From Verrucomicrobiota bacterium (GTDB taxonomy: Bacteria > Verrucomicrobiota > Verrucomicrobiia > Palsa-1439), in assembly GCA_016871575.1 (NCBI GenBank), contig VHCW01000018.1, positions 1 through 59,681 on the forward strand: DNA of 59,681 nucleotides, written 5' to 3'. Position 1 is the first letter of the stretch. Each line of letters starts with the position of its first letter. Position numbers and translations under genes: made by a program. This document shows, piece after piece, positions 23,529 through 31,988 of this stretch. The notes under the pieces are model-generated. The model searched no databases, was not told the DNA's origin, and worked only from the letters and a program-made list of their open reading frames with translations.

Positions 23529-23986
23529 GCGTCTTGCCTTTGCCCGATCAGTAGATCGCGGATCTTCTTGGGGTCAGGCAGGCCGTACAACGTTTCGTCG
23601 GCCTCGACGGTCGCCGCCGTGGAGATCGTCAGATTGCCAATCCCGATAATTCGTCCCCAAAGCCCCTGGTCCACGTCAATCGAACGAATGTCGCGGATGA
23701 AAAACTCACTGTAGTTCTTCGTGAAAATGCCGCGTTCGACGGAAAGGCGGTCTTCGTACACCCGCAACACTTCCGATTGTCGTCGCAACCACGCAATGAT
23801 CAACGGGATGCCCAGCCATGCGAAAAGAAGCAGCCAGAAATACGCCCACCATGACGGGCGCACCTCCAGCAGGAGTTTGTTTCCGAGAGGACGTTTCTTG
23901 GCTCCGGTCGGGAAACCGCAGGACGGGCAGGCCGCGGCCTCCGTCGAAACCCTTCCGCCACATTCGGGACACGTGATAAGCGCCAT
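23525..23986 (-). CDS. Zinc-ribbon membrane protein with bacterial PH domain
   Basis: This 153-residue protein starts with a zinc ribbon (CPECGG...CPSCGFP). A transmembrane segment (WWAYFWLLLFAWLGIPLIIAWL, about residues 46-68) follows, and then a bPH_2/YdbT-like domain (VYEDRLSVERGIFTKN...DIRSIDVDQGLWGRIIGIGNLTI). Such proteins are usually membrane-anchored and may take part in envelope stress or secretion; the role is unknown. The start is ATG 23986, directly before the zinc ribbon, supported by a promoter just upstream. It overlaps the downstream hypothetical gene by 4 nt. Confidence 0.75.
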   Translation of the reverse strand: MALITCPECGGRVSTEAAACPSCGFPTGAKKRPLGNKLLLEVRPSWWAYFWLLLFAWLGIPLIIAWLRRQSEVLRVYEDRLSVERGIFTKNYSEFFIRDIRSIDVDQGLWGRIIGIGNLTISTAATVEADETLYGLPDPKKIRDLLIGQRQDA

Positions 23987-23995
23987 AACAGAATG

Positions 23996-24025
23996 AATGT
24001 ATGCTGGTGAGTCACCGCATGTCAA
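23996..24025 (-). promoter_or_regulatory. Putative promoter of the PH-domain gene
   Basis: On the minus strand TTGACA (24025-24020) and TACATT (24001-23996) are 18 nt apart. The -10 ends 9 nt before the ATG at 23986, so the leader would be about 2-3 nt. No ribosome site is visible. Confidence 0.5.
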
Positions 24026-24068
24026 AAACCAATTCGCGATTCGCAGTCATCCCGCGCGGGGCGCTCGG

Positions 24069-24629
24069 TTACTTGATTGCCGCTGAAGCGGGCCACGTTG
24101 CGTTCTTCGTGCGAACCGCTTCGAGGTAGCGTCCCGCCAAGGCAGTTTGCTCCGTGGTGAATCGCGCAATTGGGGCCATTCGCTCGACCCATCCCTTCAA
24201 TTTCTCCCCGGTGTATTTCTCGGGATTGATGGGTTCGAGTTTGTGAGCGTGGCAACTGGCGCATTTCGTCAGACATAATTCCTGTGCCACGGCGAATTCG
24301 TTGGTGGATACTGCCGGTTGGCCGGTGGCCGGCAGGACAATGGGGGGGACTTTTACCCCGCCGGTTCGCCCAGCCTCCAAGTACGACGCCACGGCCATCT
24401 GTTCGTCGTTACCGAGTTTGGACATTGGGGACATCCGTGCGACCATTTCCCGCATGGCGCGTTGCGTATAGGCGGCAGGGTCATAATCAATCTTCTTGCG
24501 CTGATGACACGGAAGACAGCGTTTGACATAAACCTCCCGCCCCTCGGGAAATTCGCCGAGAACCGGCGCGGGAACGAGAAGCGCTGCCACAAACACGGCA
24601 ACCAATACAATAACGATTCGCAACGTCAT
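24069..24629 (-). CDS. Exported di-haem c-type cytochrome
   Basis: This 186-residue protein begins MTLRIVIVLVAVFVAALLVP, a signal peptide. It carries two CxxCH haem motifs, CLPCH near residue 38 and CASCH near residue 125, each in its own small cytochrome domain. Each domain has a distal methionine candidate (MSPMSKLGNDEQMAVASYLEAG and MAPIARFTTEQTALAGRYLEA). The two halves look like a duplication. It should act as a periplasmic electron carrier; the partner is not in view. The last residues (WPASAAIK) resemble the tail of the DUF1737-like gene. A promoter lies immediately upstream. Confidence 0.82.
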   Translation of the reverse strand: MTLRIVIVLVAVFVAALLVPAPVLGEFPEGREVYVKRCLPCHQRKKIDYDPAAYTQRAMREMVARMSPMSKLGNDEQMAVASYLEAGRTGGVKVPPIVLPATGQPAVSTNEFAVAQELCLTKCASCHAHKLEPINPEKYTGEKLKGWVERMAPIARFTTEQTALAGRYLEAVRTKNATWPASAAIK

Positions 24630-24637
24630 CGTTCGAT

Positions 24638-24666
24638 GTGGTACGCAACAGCCAGGCAACGGTCAA
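24638..24666 (-). promoter_or_regulatory. Putative promoter of the cytochrome gene
   Basis: On the minus strand TTGACC (24666-24661) and TACCAC (24643-24638) are 17 nt apart, ending 8 nt before the ATG at 24629. The -10 is weak (3 of 6), but position and spacing repeat the pattern of the other starts. Confidence 0.35.
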
Positions 24667-24876
24667 GTTGAATCGCCGCAGGCCGTGGGCCGCACGCGGC
24701 CGACGCTCAGCATGACAACCCAAGCGGTTAGGTGACGGCCATCGCGCAACTGAAGTTCTGCGCCGAAACTTTTCGTGTCCTGCGGCAATCCCCTGCTCCC
24801 TTGTTGCGGGTGTCCCGTGCCGCAAGACAAATCCTGCGCTTGGCAGCGTGCGCGAGATGTGGGAGAAAGTGGGCCA

Positions 24877-25236
24877 ATGACAACCTCGAACGACACCATC
24901 GGATCGCTCACTGCCGAAATCCGCGCCTTTCGGGATGCGCGTGACTGGATGCAGTTCCATGCGCCCAAGGAACTGGCCGTCGCCATCGCCGCCGAGTCGG
25001 GGGAACTCCTCCAGCATTTCGTCTGGCAAAGCTCGGAGCAGTCCCAACAGCGGGCGCGGGAGCGGCGCGACGAGGTCAGCAGCGAGATCGCCGACGTGGC
25101 GCTGTTGCTGTTCGAGTTGGCGGACAATCTCGACATCAATCTCGCCGACGCCATGCGGGCCAAGCTGGCCAAGAACGAAGTCCGTTACCCGGTGGCCAAA
25201 GCCCGCGGCTCAAACAAGAAGTACACCGAGCTATGA
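24877..25236 (+). CDS. MazG-like nucleotide pyrophosphohydrolase
   Basis: This 119-residue all-alpha NTP pyrophosphatase belongs to the MazG/RS21-C6 (dCTP pyrophosphatase 1) group. The metal-binding E-x2-E and E-x2-D motifs are visible: ELAVAIAAESGELLQHFVW and RDEVSSEIADVALLLFELAD. Such enzymes clear non-canonical nucleotides. The start at 24877 is set by a GGGAGAAAG ribosome site and by the domain boundary; the long upstream frame contains no domain. Its stop overlaps the rsmH start by 4 nt, so the two genes form one operon. Confidence 0.88.
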   Translation: MTTSNDTIGSLTAEIRAFRDARDWMQFHAPKELAVAIAAESGELLQHFVWQSSEQSQQRARERRDEVSSEIADVALLLFELADNLDINLADAMRAKLAKNEVRYPVAKARGSNKKYTEL

Positions 25237-26246
25237 CCGTCGAGGCAACTCCCCACCGACGCCGACCGCGTTACCCCGGCAAATATCCTCGGCGTTTCGA
25301 GCACAAGTACAAGGAGCACCAGGCAAACGCCGAAACCGTGGCGAAAGTGATGGCGTCGGGCAAGACGCCCGCCGGCACGCACCGGCCCATCATGGTGGCG
25401 GAGATAATCGACGCGCTCAAACCGCAAGTGGGCGAGGTCGCGGTGGATTGCACGCTTGGCTACGGCGGCCACGCGCGCGAACTGCTGAAACGAGTCTTGC
25501 CCGGCGGACGGCTCATCGGGCTGGACGTTGATCCCATCGAGCTACCGAAGACCGAAGTGCGCCTTGCCGGTGAGGGATTCACCGCGCACCGCAGCAACTT
25601 TGCCGGGCTGCCGAAGGTCCTGGCGGCGGAACAGCTTGCCGGTGCTGATCTGATTCTGGCTGACCTCGGCGTCTCCTCGATGCAGATTGATGATCCGTCG
25701 CGCGGCTTCTCGGTGAAATTCGACGGACCGCTCGACATGCGGATGAACCCGCAGCGCGGCCAGCCGGCTGCGGCGCTCTTGAAGCGGAGCAATGCCGTCA
25801 CATTGGCAGCGCTGCTCGTGGAGAACGCGGATGAGCCGCGCGCGGAACTGCTGGCCGCCGCGTTGGCGGGGAAGCAATTTGCCACGACGCGGGCGTTGGC
25901 GGAAACTGTCCGTCGGACGCTGCCCGGATCGGTCCTTGATGAGGAGCGTGATGACACGGTTCGCCGTGTGTTTCAGGCGCTGCGGATCGCGGTGAACGAG
26001 GAGTTCTCGGCGCTCGACATGTTCCTGCGCAACCTGCCATCCTGTTTGAACGCCGGCGGGCGTGTTGCGATCGTGACGTTTCATTCGGGCGAGGATCGCC
26101 GTGTGAAGAAAGCGTTCGAGGCTGGATGGCGCGATGGTGTTTACGCGGATATTGCCCGCGAAGTCATCCGTCCATCGAGCGCGGAACGACACGATAATCC
26201 CCGGTCGAGTTCAGCCAAGTTGCGCTGGGCGATCAAGCCAGCCTGA
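25233..26246 (+). CDS. rsmH: 16S rRNA m4C1402 methyltransferase
   Basis: This 337-residue protein methylates the N4 of C1402 in 16S rRNA (RsmH, formerly MraW). Recognised blocks are THRPIMVAEIIDALKP, the SAM motif VDCTLGYGGHARELL, DLILADLGVSSMQIDDPSRGFS, DGPLDMRMN, the FQALRIAVNEE helix and VTFHSGEDRRVKKAF, and the ending SSSAKLRWAIK. A basic N-terminal extension of about 45 residues (RRRPRYPGKYPRRFEHKYK) is longer than usual. In most bacteria rsmH heads the division-cell-wall cluster; here it sits apart, coupled to a MazG-like gene. Confidence 0.95.
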   Translation: MTVEATPHRRRPRYPGKYPRRFEHKYKEHQANAETVAKVMASGKTPAGTHRPIMVAEIIDALKPQVGEVAVDCTLGYGGHARELLKRVLPGGRLIGLDVDPIELPKTEVRLAGEGFTAHRSNFAGLPKVLAAEQLAGADLILADLGVSSMQIDDPSRGFSVKFDGPLDMRMNPQRGQPAAALLKRSNAVTLAALLVENADEPRAELLAAALAGKQFATTRALAETVRRTLPGSVLDEERDDTVRRVFQALRIAVNEEFSALDMFLRNLPSCLNAGGRVAIVTFHSGEDRRVKKAFEAGWRDGVYADIAREVIRPSSAERHDNPRSSSAKLRWAIKPA

Positions 26247-26330
26247 GTGATTCAGCGGCAACCGTCTCACGTGGGGATGTTCGATCATCGAGCATCTGCT
26301 GAACCCAACAACGCCGGTCCAGATGCCGCC

Positions 26331-28391
26331 TCATTGAAATACGCGAAGCCGGTAAAAACGTGACGGCTCGTTGTTTGCGGTGGGATCCAGTATCTGGATG
26401 ATTGAGTTGGTTGCCTGGAAATTATCCAGCAGGATTTGCCAGCCGTTGGTGCGCGAAAGGTGGGAGTTGTATTCGACCCGGTAGACCTTGCCGGAGACGG
26501 CGAGGAAGGTGATTTCCCAGCCCTCGGGAGAGAGTTGCAGCGTGGTGATGGCAAAGCGGCTGAGGGCGAGCCGCGGGTTGGTGCCGGCGATGTACTCTTG
26601 GCGATTGAGAAGCCCGTCGCCATCGGAGTCGGCGTTGGCATCAGCGGCGGTCGGGCCTCCGAAATGGTAGTCCTCCCACCAATCGGGCAAACCGTTGGCG
26701 TTGGTGTCGGCCGAGGCGGGGTAATAGACGGCGGTAGCGACTGTGTTGGAGTAAATATTGAAGGAGACGGGATTTCGCGGATAGCCATTCTCGTCCGCTT
26801 GTCGGAGACCGCCAACCTTCCAATGGCCGAAGATGGAGCCGCCTGATTGCGATGGCGCATTGGTGGTTTGGATTTTTGTGCCGTACTGAACGAAGTCGCT
26901 AATGGTGGGAATGATGTCAGGGGGACTGCTTTCGACACGGTAGAAGTATGGGACGAACACGAAGATCAACCCCGACGCACGACCGGAGATGCCGCCATCC
27001 AGAATCGCGTCCTTCACATTCGGATGATAGTCGCGATTGTATTCCTGCAACAGCGTGAACCCATCGGCGTCGGTGTCGCTGTCCGCGGTGACATTGGTAG
27101 CCGCATAAAACTGCCATTTGAACCAATCGGGCACGCCGTCGCCTGTGGTTTGCCGGCTGGTGGGCATGTAAACGGCTGTCGCGGTGATATCGGTGGCAAC
27201 CATGATCGTCAATCCACCGACAGCGCGCCCCAAGGCGTCCGCCACGCGCACGCCGTTGGTTTGCCACTCAGCAAAGGCATACCCGAGCGCAGTGCCGTTT
27301 GTCCTGACATCGGGGAGCACGCGAAGCGTATTCGTCACCAGAATCAACTGATTGGCGATGATGCCCGGCGGATCGCTTTCCTCCGAATACCAGACGTAGC
27401 CGGGGTTGCGGAAACCAATCAGTTCTGAGGTGCGACGGGAAATGCCACCGTCAGCGATGTTGTCCACGAGGTTCGGATGCGTGTCGCGTGTGTACTCATC
27501 GAAGAGTGTAAGGCCGTCGGCATCCGAGTCATTCGTAGCGGAGATCGATGTTGTCCCGTAGTGGTGGAGCTTGAACCAATCAGGAACCCCGTCCTCAAGG
27601 CTGCTTGCCGTGGAGGAAAGAAAGATGGCGACAGCAGCGGTGTTGGAAGCGATGGTGAGGCCGAGGTTGCCGACGGAGCGGCCCAGCGCGTCGGCAACGC
27701 GGATGCCGTTCACCTCCCATTGGGCAAAACGGTAGCCGAAAGAAACGCCATAGACATCCGGCAACAGTTGCGTGCTGTTGGTGGCAACCGGTTGACTCAG
27801 GACCAGAACGCCTGGGGGGCTGCTTGTGGCCTGGTAAATGACGACGCCCGGATCTTGAATGACGAAGAAAGAAACACCACCTCGTTGTGAGATGCCGCCG
27901 TTCACGATCGTGTCCACGACATTCGGATGATAGTCGCGCCAGAACTCGTCTTGCAGCGTAATCCCGTCGCCGTCGGTGTCGGATGTCGCCCCGTGAGTCA
28001 ACGAGCCGTAGAAATGCCATTCGAACCAGTCGGGGATTCCATCCATGTCTGTATCGTCAGTCGCGAGAATGTAACGGGCAACAGCATCCACCGGTTCAAC
28101 AACCATGAATCGGACAGGATTGATGCCCCGGCCAATGGGATCCTGCTGGCGCACACCAGTAAACGTCCAGTGAACAAATTGATAGGTGCCGGTCTTCATC
28201 GGCGCCGACACGGTGGAGACCAGCGAGCCGGTGGCTACGAGACGGATATCGTTGTTAATCAGCGCCGGCGGGTCCGAACTCTGACTGAACTGTACTTGCA
28301 CTTGTGCCACGGCGCCTCCGCACAATGCGAGACACGCCAGCAGACCGGTGACTGAAGTCGCAATCGGTGCAAATATGACGTCGCTGCGCAT
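26331..28391 (-). CDS. Large secreted repeat protein with calcium-type loops
   Basis: This protein of about 686 residues has a signal peptide ending near AVAQ. It contains four repeat units spaced about 150 residues apart. Each has a DG-x-PDWF-x-W block, then an aspartate-rich loop of the D-x-D-x-D-G type (SDTDGDGITLQDEF, NDSDADGLTLFDEY, SDTDADGFTLLQEY, ADSDGDGLLNRQEY). These loops resemble calcium-binding thrombospondin type 3 or dockerin loops. A beta-rich segment with ADALGRAVG and VATAVY-like strands follows each in the middle of the protein. It is probably a cell-surface or extracellular structural protein. ATG 28391 avoids overlap with the preceding gene; a start at 28427 is possible. 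Confidence 0.7.
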   Translation of the reverse strand: MRSDVIFAPIATSVTGLLACLALCGGAVAQVQVQFSQSSDPPALINNDIRLVATGSLVSTVSAPMKTGTYQFVHWTFTGVRQQDPIGRGINPVRFMVVEPVDAVARYILATDDTDMDGIPDWFEWHFYGSLTHGATSDTDGDGITLQDEFWRDYHPNVVDTIVNGGISQRGGVSFFVIQDPGVVIYQATSSPPGVLVLSQPVATNSTQLLPDVYGVSFGYRFAQWEVNGIRVADALGRSVGNLGLTIASNTAAVAIFLSSTASSLEDGVPDWFKLHHYGTTSISATNDSDADGLTLFDEYTRDTHPNLVDNIADGGISRRTSELIGFRNPGYVWYSEESDPPGIIANQLILVTNTLRVLPDVRTNGTALGYAFAEWQTNGVRVADALGRAVGGLTIMVATDITATAVYMPTSRQTTGDGVPDWFKWQFYAATNVTADSDTDADGFTLLQEYNRDYHPNVKDAILDGGISGRASGLIFVFVPYFYRVESSPPDIIPTISDFVQYGTKIQTTNAPSQSGGSIFGHWKVGGLRQADENGYPRNPVSFNIYSNTVATAVYYPASADTNANGLPDWWEDYHFGGPTAADANADSDGDGLLNRQEYIAGTNPRLALSRFAITTLQLSPEGWEITFLAVSGKVYRVEYNSHLSRTNGWQILLDNFQATNSIIQILDPTANNEPSRFYRLRVFQ

Positions 28392-28402
28392 GGCCGCACC
28401 GA

Positions 28403-30067
28403 TCAAGGCAGCGGCACAACCCACCACGCATTTGTTACCGTCAGCGTGAGATTGGTGCTGAACAAGCCGGTGTCGAATCCGAATTCATTTATTTTTTGCG
28501 GCAACCCGCCGATCTGCGTGCGGGGATCCCATTGCGTGACGCGCCCGGTGGTCCCGATTTTGGCGCGATAGACTTCCCCGGTCGTCGCCTCGCGAACGTT
28601 CAGCAGCGAAAATAGAAAACCACGTCCGTCTGCTGTGGTCAGCGTGTTGGTTCCAATCGTTTCTGCATACAACTTGCCGGCATCGCCTCCGGTTCCGTAA
28701 ATGTTTCCCCCTGCGGAAAAGGCGATGTTGGGGTTGTCGCTCGCCACCAACCAAACCCAGACACCGAGGAAATCGCTTTGCAGGAAAGGACTGCGGCTGA
28801 TGACAAGCGAATTGCCGTACGTATCGTCCGGAGGAAGCGTAAGAAAATGGCAGTCCATCAAGGAGCGATTGTCCTTCGCGAGCACGTTGATCTTCAAATA
28901 AAAGAAGTTTGTCGGGAAGTCCGCTCCCGCATCCCATGTCAGATGATACGGCACTCCCGTCGTCAATGTGCCGGGAAGGACAACCGTCGTGTCATTGGTG
29001 AACGTGGTCATCTTGATCAGCGCGCCCAAGTCTGTGCGCCCGCTGAGAAAGGCGACAGCCGCGGCTGTCACATTCGTGTTGTCGGGATCAATCACGGAAA
29101 AATCAATGTCAACCCATGTGGTGCCGGTGCGCTGGGCGCAATTCAACATCACCGGCAGCGGCACGGCATTCGGTGGAATCGTGCCAAATGTCCTGTACCC
29201 TCGCCGATACACGCGAATCTCTGTGCCGGTCAGCACGTACAGTTGTTGACCACCGGGGCTGTAGCAGAGACCATGCGCCAGACTGCCGGGGGAAAAATTA
29301 AACAACTGCCCCAACTCCGGCGACAACACAAACGCCAGCGGACTGGCTCCGGAGTCAACGACGCAAACCAACCCGTCCGCTGACACGGCCAGTTTCTTTG
29401 GGTTCCAATTGTAGTAACCCCCGCCTTGAAACTGCCCGATGAATTCACCCGTCGCCTTGAATCGTTGCACACGAGTATTGCTGAAGTCAGCGGCGCAGAC
29501 CGTGCTGTCGGGACCAACGGCGACATCATAAAGGCCGTTGAACTCGCCCCCGGCGGAGCCGGATTGTCCCCATTGCCGAACAAAGTTTCCCTGCCTGTCG
29601 AAAACCTGAATCCGCCTGTTCCCGGTATCGGCAATGTAAATCAACCCATCACCGCCAAGCGCCACGCCATACGGCGACGCAAGGCTATTGGTGCCCCACT
29701 GCGCGAGCAGGTTGAATTCCATGTCGTAAATCCGAATCTGGTTGCTGGTGGTTGCGGAACAGACAATGACCTGGTTGCTCACCGGATCAAATTCAATATC
29801 GCGCGGACTGGTTACCGACAGATTCGTGATGACTGTCCCCGTCGCATCAAACACGCGCACGACGTTCCCAAACGTCATATAGCATCGGTTGGAAAAATCA
29901 ACAGCGATTCCGTAGCCTGTGCTGTTATCAACGAGGTTTGTCCCGGTGTTCCAGCGGCTTTCGAGCCAGATATTGTCCTGCAATTGACGCTGTGACCAGC
30001 CGGTGGCGGCCAGCGCCAAATACATCAGGACGACGGCCATCCCGGTTGCTCTCCTGTTCGCTCTCAT
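28403..30067 (-). CDS. Secreted NHL-repeat protein
   Basis: This 554-residue protein begins MRANRRATGMAVVLMYLALA, a signal peptide. NHL repeats form a propeller from about residue 40 to 300 (YGIAVDFSNRCYMTF, DIEFDPVSNQVIVCS, YGVALGGDGLIYIADTGNRRIQVF, YDVAVGPDSTVCAADFSNTRVQRF). The C-terminal 250 residues hold beta-rich domains (ITNEF-like and LVISRSPFLQSDFLGVWVWLVA) seen in secreted Verrucomicrobia proteins. It is adjacent to the calcium-loop protein, 11 nt apart, and likely in the same operon. The frame extends upstream past the divergent dus gene, but ATG 30067 is the start that gives a signal peptide. Confidence 0.7.
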   Translation of the reverse strand: MRANRRATGMAVVLMYLALAATGWSQRQLQDNIWLESRWNTGTNLVDNSTGYGIAVDFSNRCYMTFGNVVRVFDATGTVITNLSVTSPRDIEFDPVSNQVIVCSATTSNQIRIYDMEFNLLAQWGTNSLASPYGVALGGDGLIYIADTGNRRIQVFDRQGNFVRQWGQSGSAGGEFNGLYDVAVGPDSTVCAADFSNTRVQRFKATGEFIGQFQGGGYYNWNPKKLAVSADGLVCVVDSGASPLAFVLSPELGQLFNFSPGSLAHGLCYSPGGQQLYVLTGTEIRVYRRGYRTFGTIPPNAVPLPVMLNCAQRTGTTWVDIDFSVIDPDNTNVTAAAVAFLSGRTDLGALIKMTTFTNDTTVVLPGTLTTGVPYHLTWDAGADFPTNFFYLKINVLAKDNRSLMDCHFLTLPPDDTYGNSLVISRSPFLQSDFLGVWVWLVASDNPNIAFSAGGNIYGTGGDAGKLYAETIGTNTLTTADGRGFLFSLLNVREATTGEVYRAKIGTTGRVTQWDPRTQIGGLPQKINEFGFDTGLFSTNLTLTVTNAWWVVPLP

Positions 30068-30140
30068 ACGCCAGCAAAGATAGCACACACTGCCCCACAG
30101 AAAAGTGGAACTTCTGCGCGATTCCCTGTATTGATTCGCC

Positions 30141-31136
30141 ATGATTCTCACATTGGGACCGCTCAGCATTTCACCGCCCTTGTTCCTTGCGCCGTTGGCT
30201 GGGTACACGAATTTGCCGTTTCGGCTGCTGCTGCGTGAACGGGGCGGGCTTGGCCTGTGCACCACCGATCTGGTCAACGCCCGTTCCCTTCTGGAACAAC
30301 ATCCCAAGGCGCTCGAATTGATTCGCACCGCCCCCGATGACCACCCTTTGGCGGTCCAACTCTACGGCGCAAAACCGGAAGAACTCCGCGATGCCGCCGT
30401 GTGGCTCGAACAGCAGGGCTACAATGCCGTGGACATCAACATGGGCTGTCCCGTCCGCAAGGTCTGCCGCACCGGCAGCGGCTCGGCGTTGCTCGACAAC
30501 ATCGCCGCCGCGCAACGCCTTGTCAGCGTTGTCGTGAACGCCGTCCGCATTCCCGTCACCTGCAAGGTCCGGCTCGGCACTCCCGAATTGGCGCGCGCGC
30601 TCGATGACGCCGGAGCCGCTGGAATTACCGTTCACGGACGAACTCGACAACAAGGCTTCGCGGGAAACGTCAATCTTGCCGGCATCCGCGCGCTCGCACA
30701 AGCTGTCCGACGCATACCGGTCATTGGCAATGGCGACATCACGACGCCGCAGGACGCGAAACGAATGCTCGACGAAACCGGCTGCGCGGGAATCGCCATC
30801 GGACGCGGCGCATTCTACAACCCGTGGATTTTCCAGCAGACCGCCCGTTACCTGGCGACCGGCGAAACGCTGCCCGAACCGGACTTTGAGCAGCGTGTCG
30901 CGTTCATGGCGCGACACCTCGACCGGATGATCGAATTGTACGGCGAGTTTCACGCCTGCCGTCAATTCCGCAAGGTCGCGCTCGCGTACATCAAACCGTT
31001 CGGTCCCGTCACGGAGTTTCGGCGGCGCGTGGTGCAGTTGGAATCCCGGAGCGAGTTCTCAGAAATTCTCGATGCCTACCGCCAATGGCGGGAACCGCGG
31101 CTCAAATCTTCATCCGCCGCCGCAAATCCGCGCTGA
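30141..31136 (+). CDS. dusB: tRNA-dihydrouridine synthase
   Basis: This 331-residue FMN-dependent TIM-barrel enzyme reduces uridines in the tRNA D loop. It shows PLFLAPLAGYTNLPFR, HPLAVQLYGAKPEELRDAA, the catalytic cysteine region VDINMGCPVRKVCRTGSGSALL, VTCKVRLG, GITVHGRTRQQGF and IPVIGNGDI, followed by GIAIGRGAFYNPWIF and the C-terminal helical domain. This arrangement matches DusB. The 3' end overlaps the convergent dapF-like gene by 35 bp, so their transcripts are complementary at the ends. Confidence 0.93.
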   Translation: MILTLGPLSISPPLFLAPLAGYTNLPFRLLLRERGGLGLCTTDLVNARSLLEQHPKALELIRTAPDDHPLAVQLYGAKPEELRDAAVWLEQQGYNAVDINMGCPVRKVCRTGSGSALLDNIAAAQRLVSVVVNAVRIPVTCKVRLGTPELARALDDAGAAGITVHGRTRQQGFAGNVNLAGIRALAQAVRRIPVIGNGDITTPQDAKRMLDETGCAGIAIGRGAFYNPWIFQQTARYLATGETLPEPDFEQRVAFMARHLDRMIELYGEFHACRQFRKVALAYIKPFGPVTEFRRRVVQLESRSEFSEILDAYRQWREPRLKSSSAAANPR

Positions 31137-31941
31137 ATCTCCCGGTGCAAACTTCCTCCACGGGACCGGTCATCACGAGGTTCAGTGACGGATCGAGTTC
31201 TATCGTCAGGTTGCCGCCTTCCATGTGGACAGTCACGTTGCCGTCCACCAATCCCTTGTCGTAACAAGCCACCGCGACTGCGCATGACGACGAACCGCTG
31301 GCCAGCGTATGGCCTGCGCCGCGTTCCCAGATCAACGCCCGCACGTCGCCGCGCCCCAACACCTGCGCAAACTGCACGTTCGTCCGCTTCGGGAATGCCG
31401 CGTGATTCTCGATCAACGGGCCGAGCTTGAACAAGTCCACCGTCGCAAGATCATCCACGATGGTCACGCAATGCGGGTTGCCGACCGACAACGATGTCAC
31501 GGCCAGCGTCTGTCCGCCGACTTCCAACCGCGTCAGCTTTCGGTCAATCACCGCCTGTCCCATGTCCACCCGGACCGCCACGCACCGGCCTTGCTTCAGA
31601 ATCAACCTCGACCGCACCACGCCGCCGAGCGTGTGAATGCTAAACTCCGTCTTCTTCGTGTAACCGTGGTCGAAAAGAAACTTCGAGTAAATCCGCAGCC
31701 CGTTGCCGGACTTTTCCGCTTCCGAGCCGTCGGGATTGAGGATGCGCAACGCGAAGTCCGTCCCCTTCCCTTTCGCCGAAACGTTCAACAGAATGCCGTC
31801 GGAACCGACACCGGTGTTGCGGTGACAGATGGCGCGAATCCGCTCCTGCGTCAGCTTGTACGGCAAGCGCGCGGCGTCCATGACAAGGTAATCGTTGCCC
31901 AGCCCGTGCGACCGCACAAAATCAACATGCTCTTGTTTCAT
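31102..31941 (-). CDS. dapF: Diaminopimelate epimerase family protein with one catalytic cysteine replaced
   Basis: This 279-residue protein has the DapF double fold: HGLGNDYLVMD near the start, GVGSDGILL, an N-P-D-G-S-E-A-E block, GNPHCVTIVDD and ERGAGHTLASGSSSCA. DapF interconverts LL- and meso-diaminopimelate with two cysteines. The second cysteine is present (SGSSSC), but the first, expected in GNGxRC, is replaced: the sequence reads SGNGLRIYSKFL. It may be a variant epimerase or a related racemase. The start ATG 31941 fits family length; no ribosome site or promoter is visible. The sequence upstream is a tandem repeat array. Confidence 0.82.
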   Translation of the reverse strand: MKQEHVDFVRSHGLGNDYLVMDAARLPYKLTQERIRAICHRNTGVGSDGILLNVSAKGKGTDFALRILNPDGSEAEKSGNGLRIYSKFLFDHGYTKKTEFSIHTLGGVVRSRLILKQGRCVAVRVDMGQAVIDRKLTRLEVGGQTLAVTSLSVGNPHCVTIVDDLATVDLFKLGPLIENHAAFPKRTNVQFAQVLGRGDVRALIWERGAGHTLASGSSSCAVAVACYDKGLVDGNVTVHMEGGNLTIELDPSLNLVMTGPVEEVCTGRFSADLRRRMKI

Positions 31942-31988
31942 GGCGTTGAGGAAAGCACAAACTCGCCCCGTCGGCAAGCCCGCGCGCG

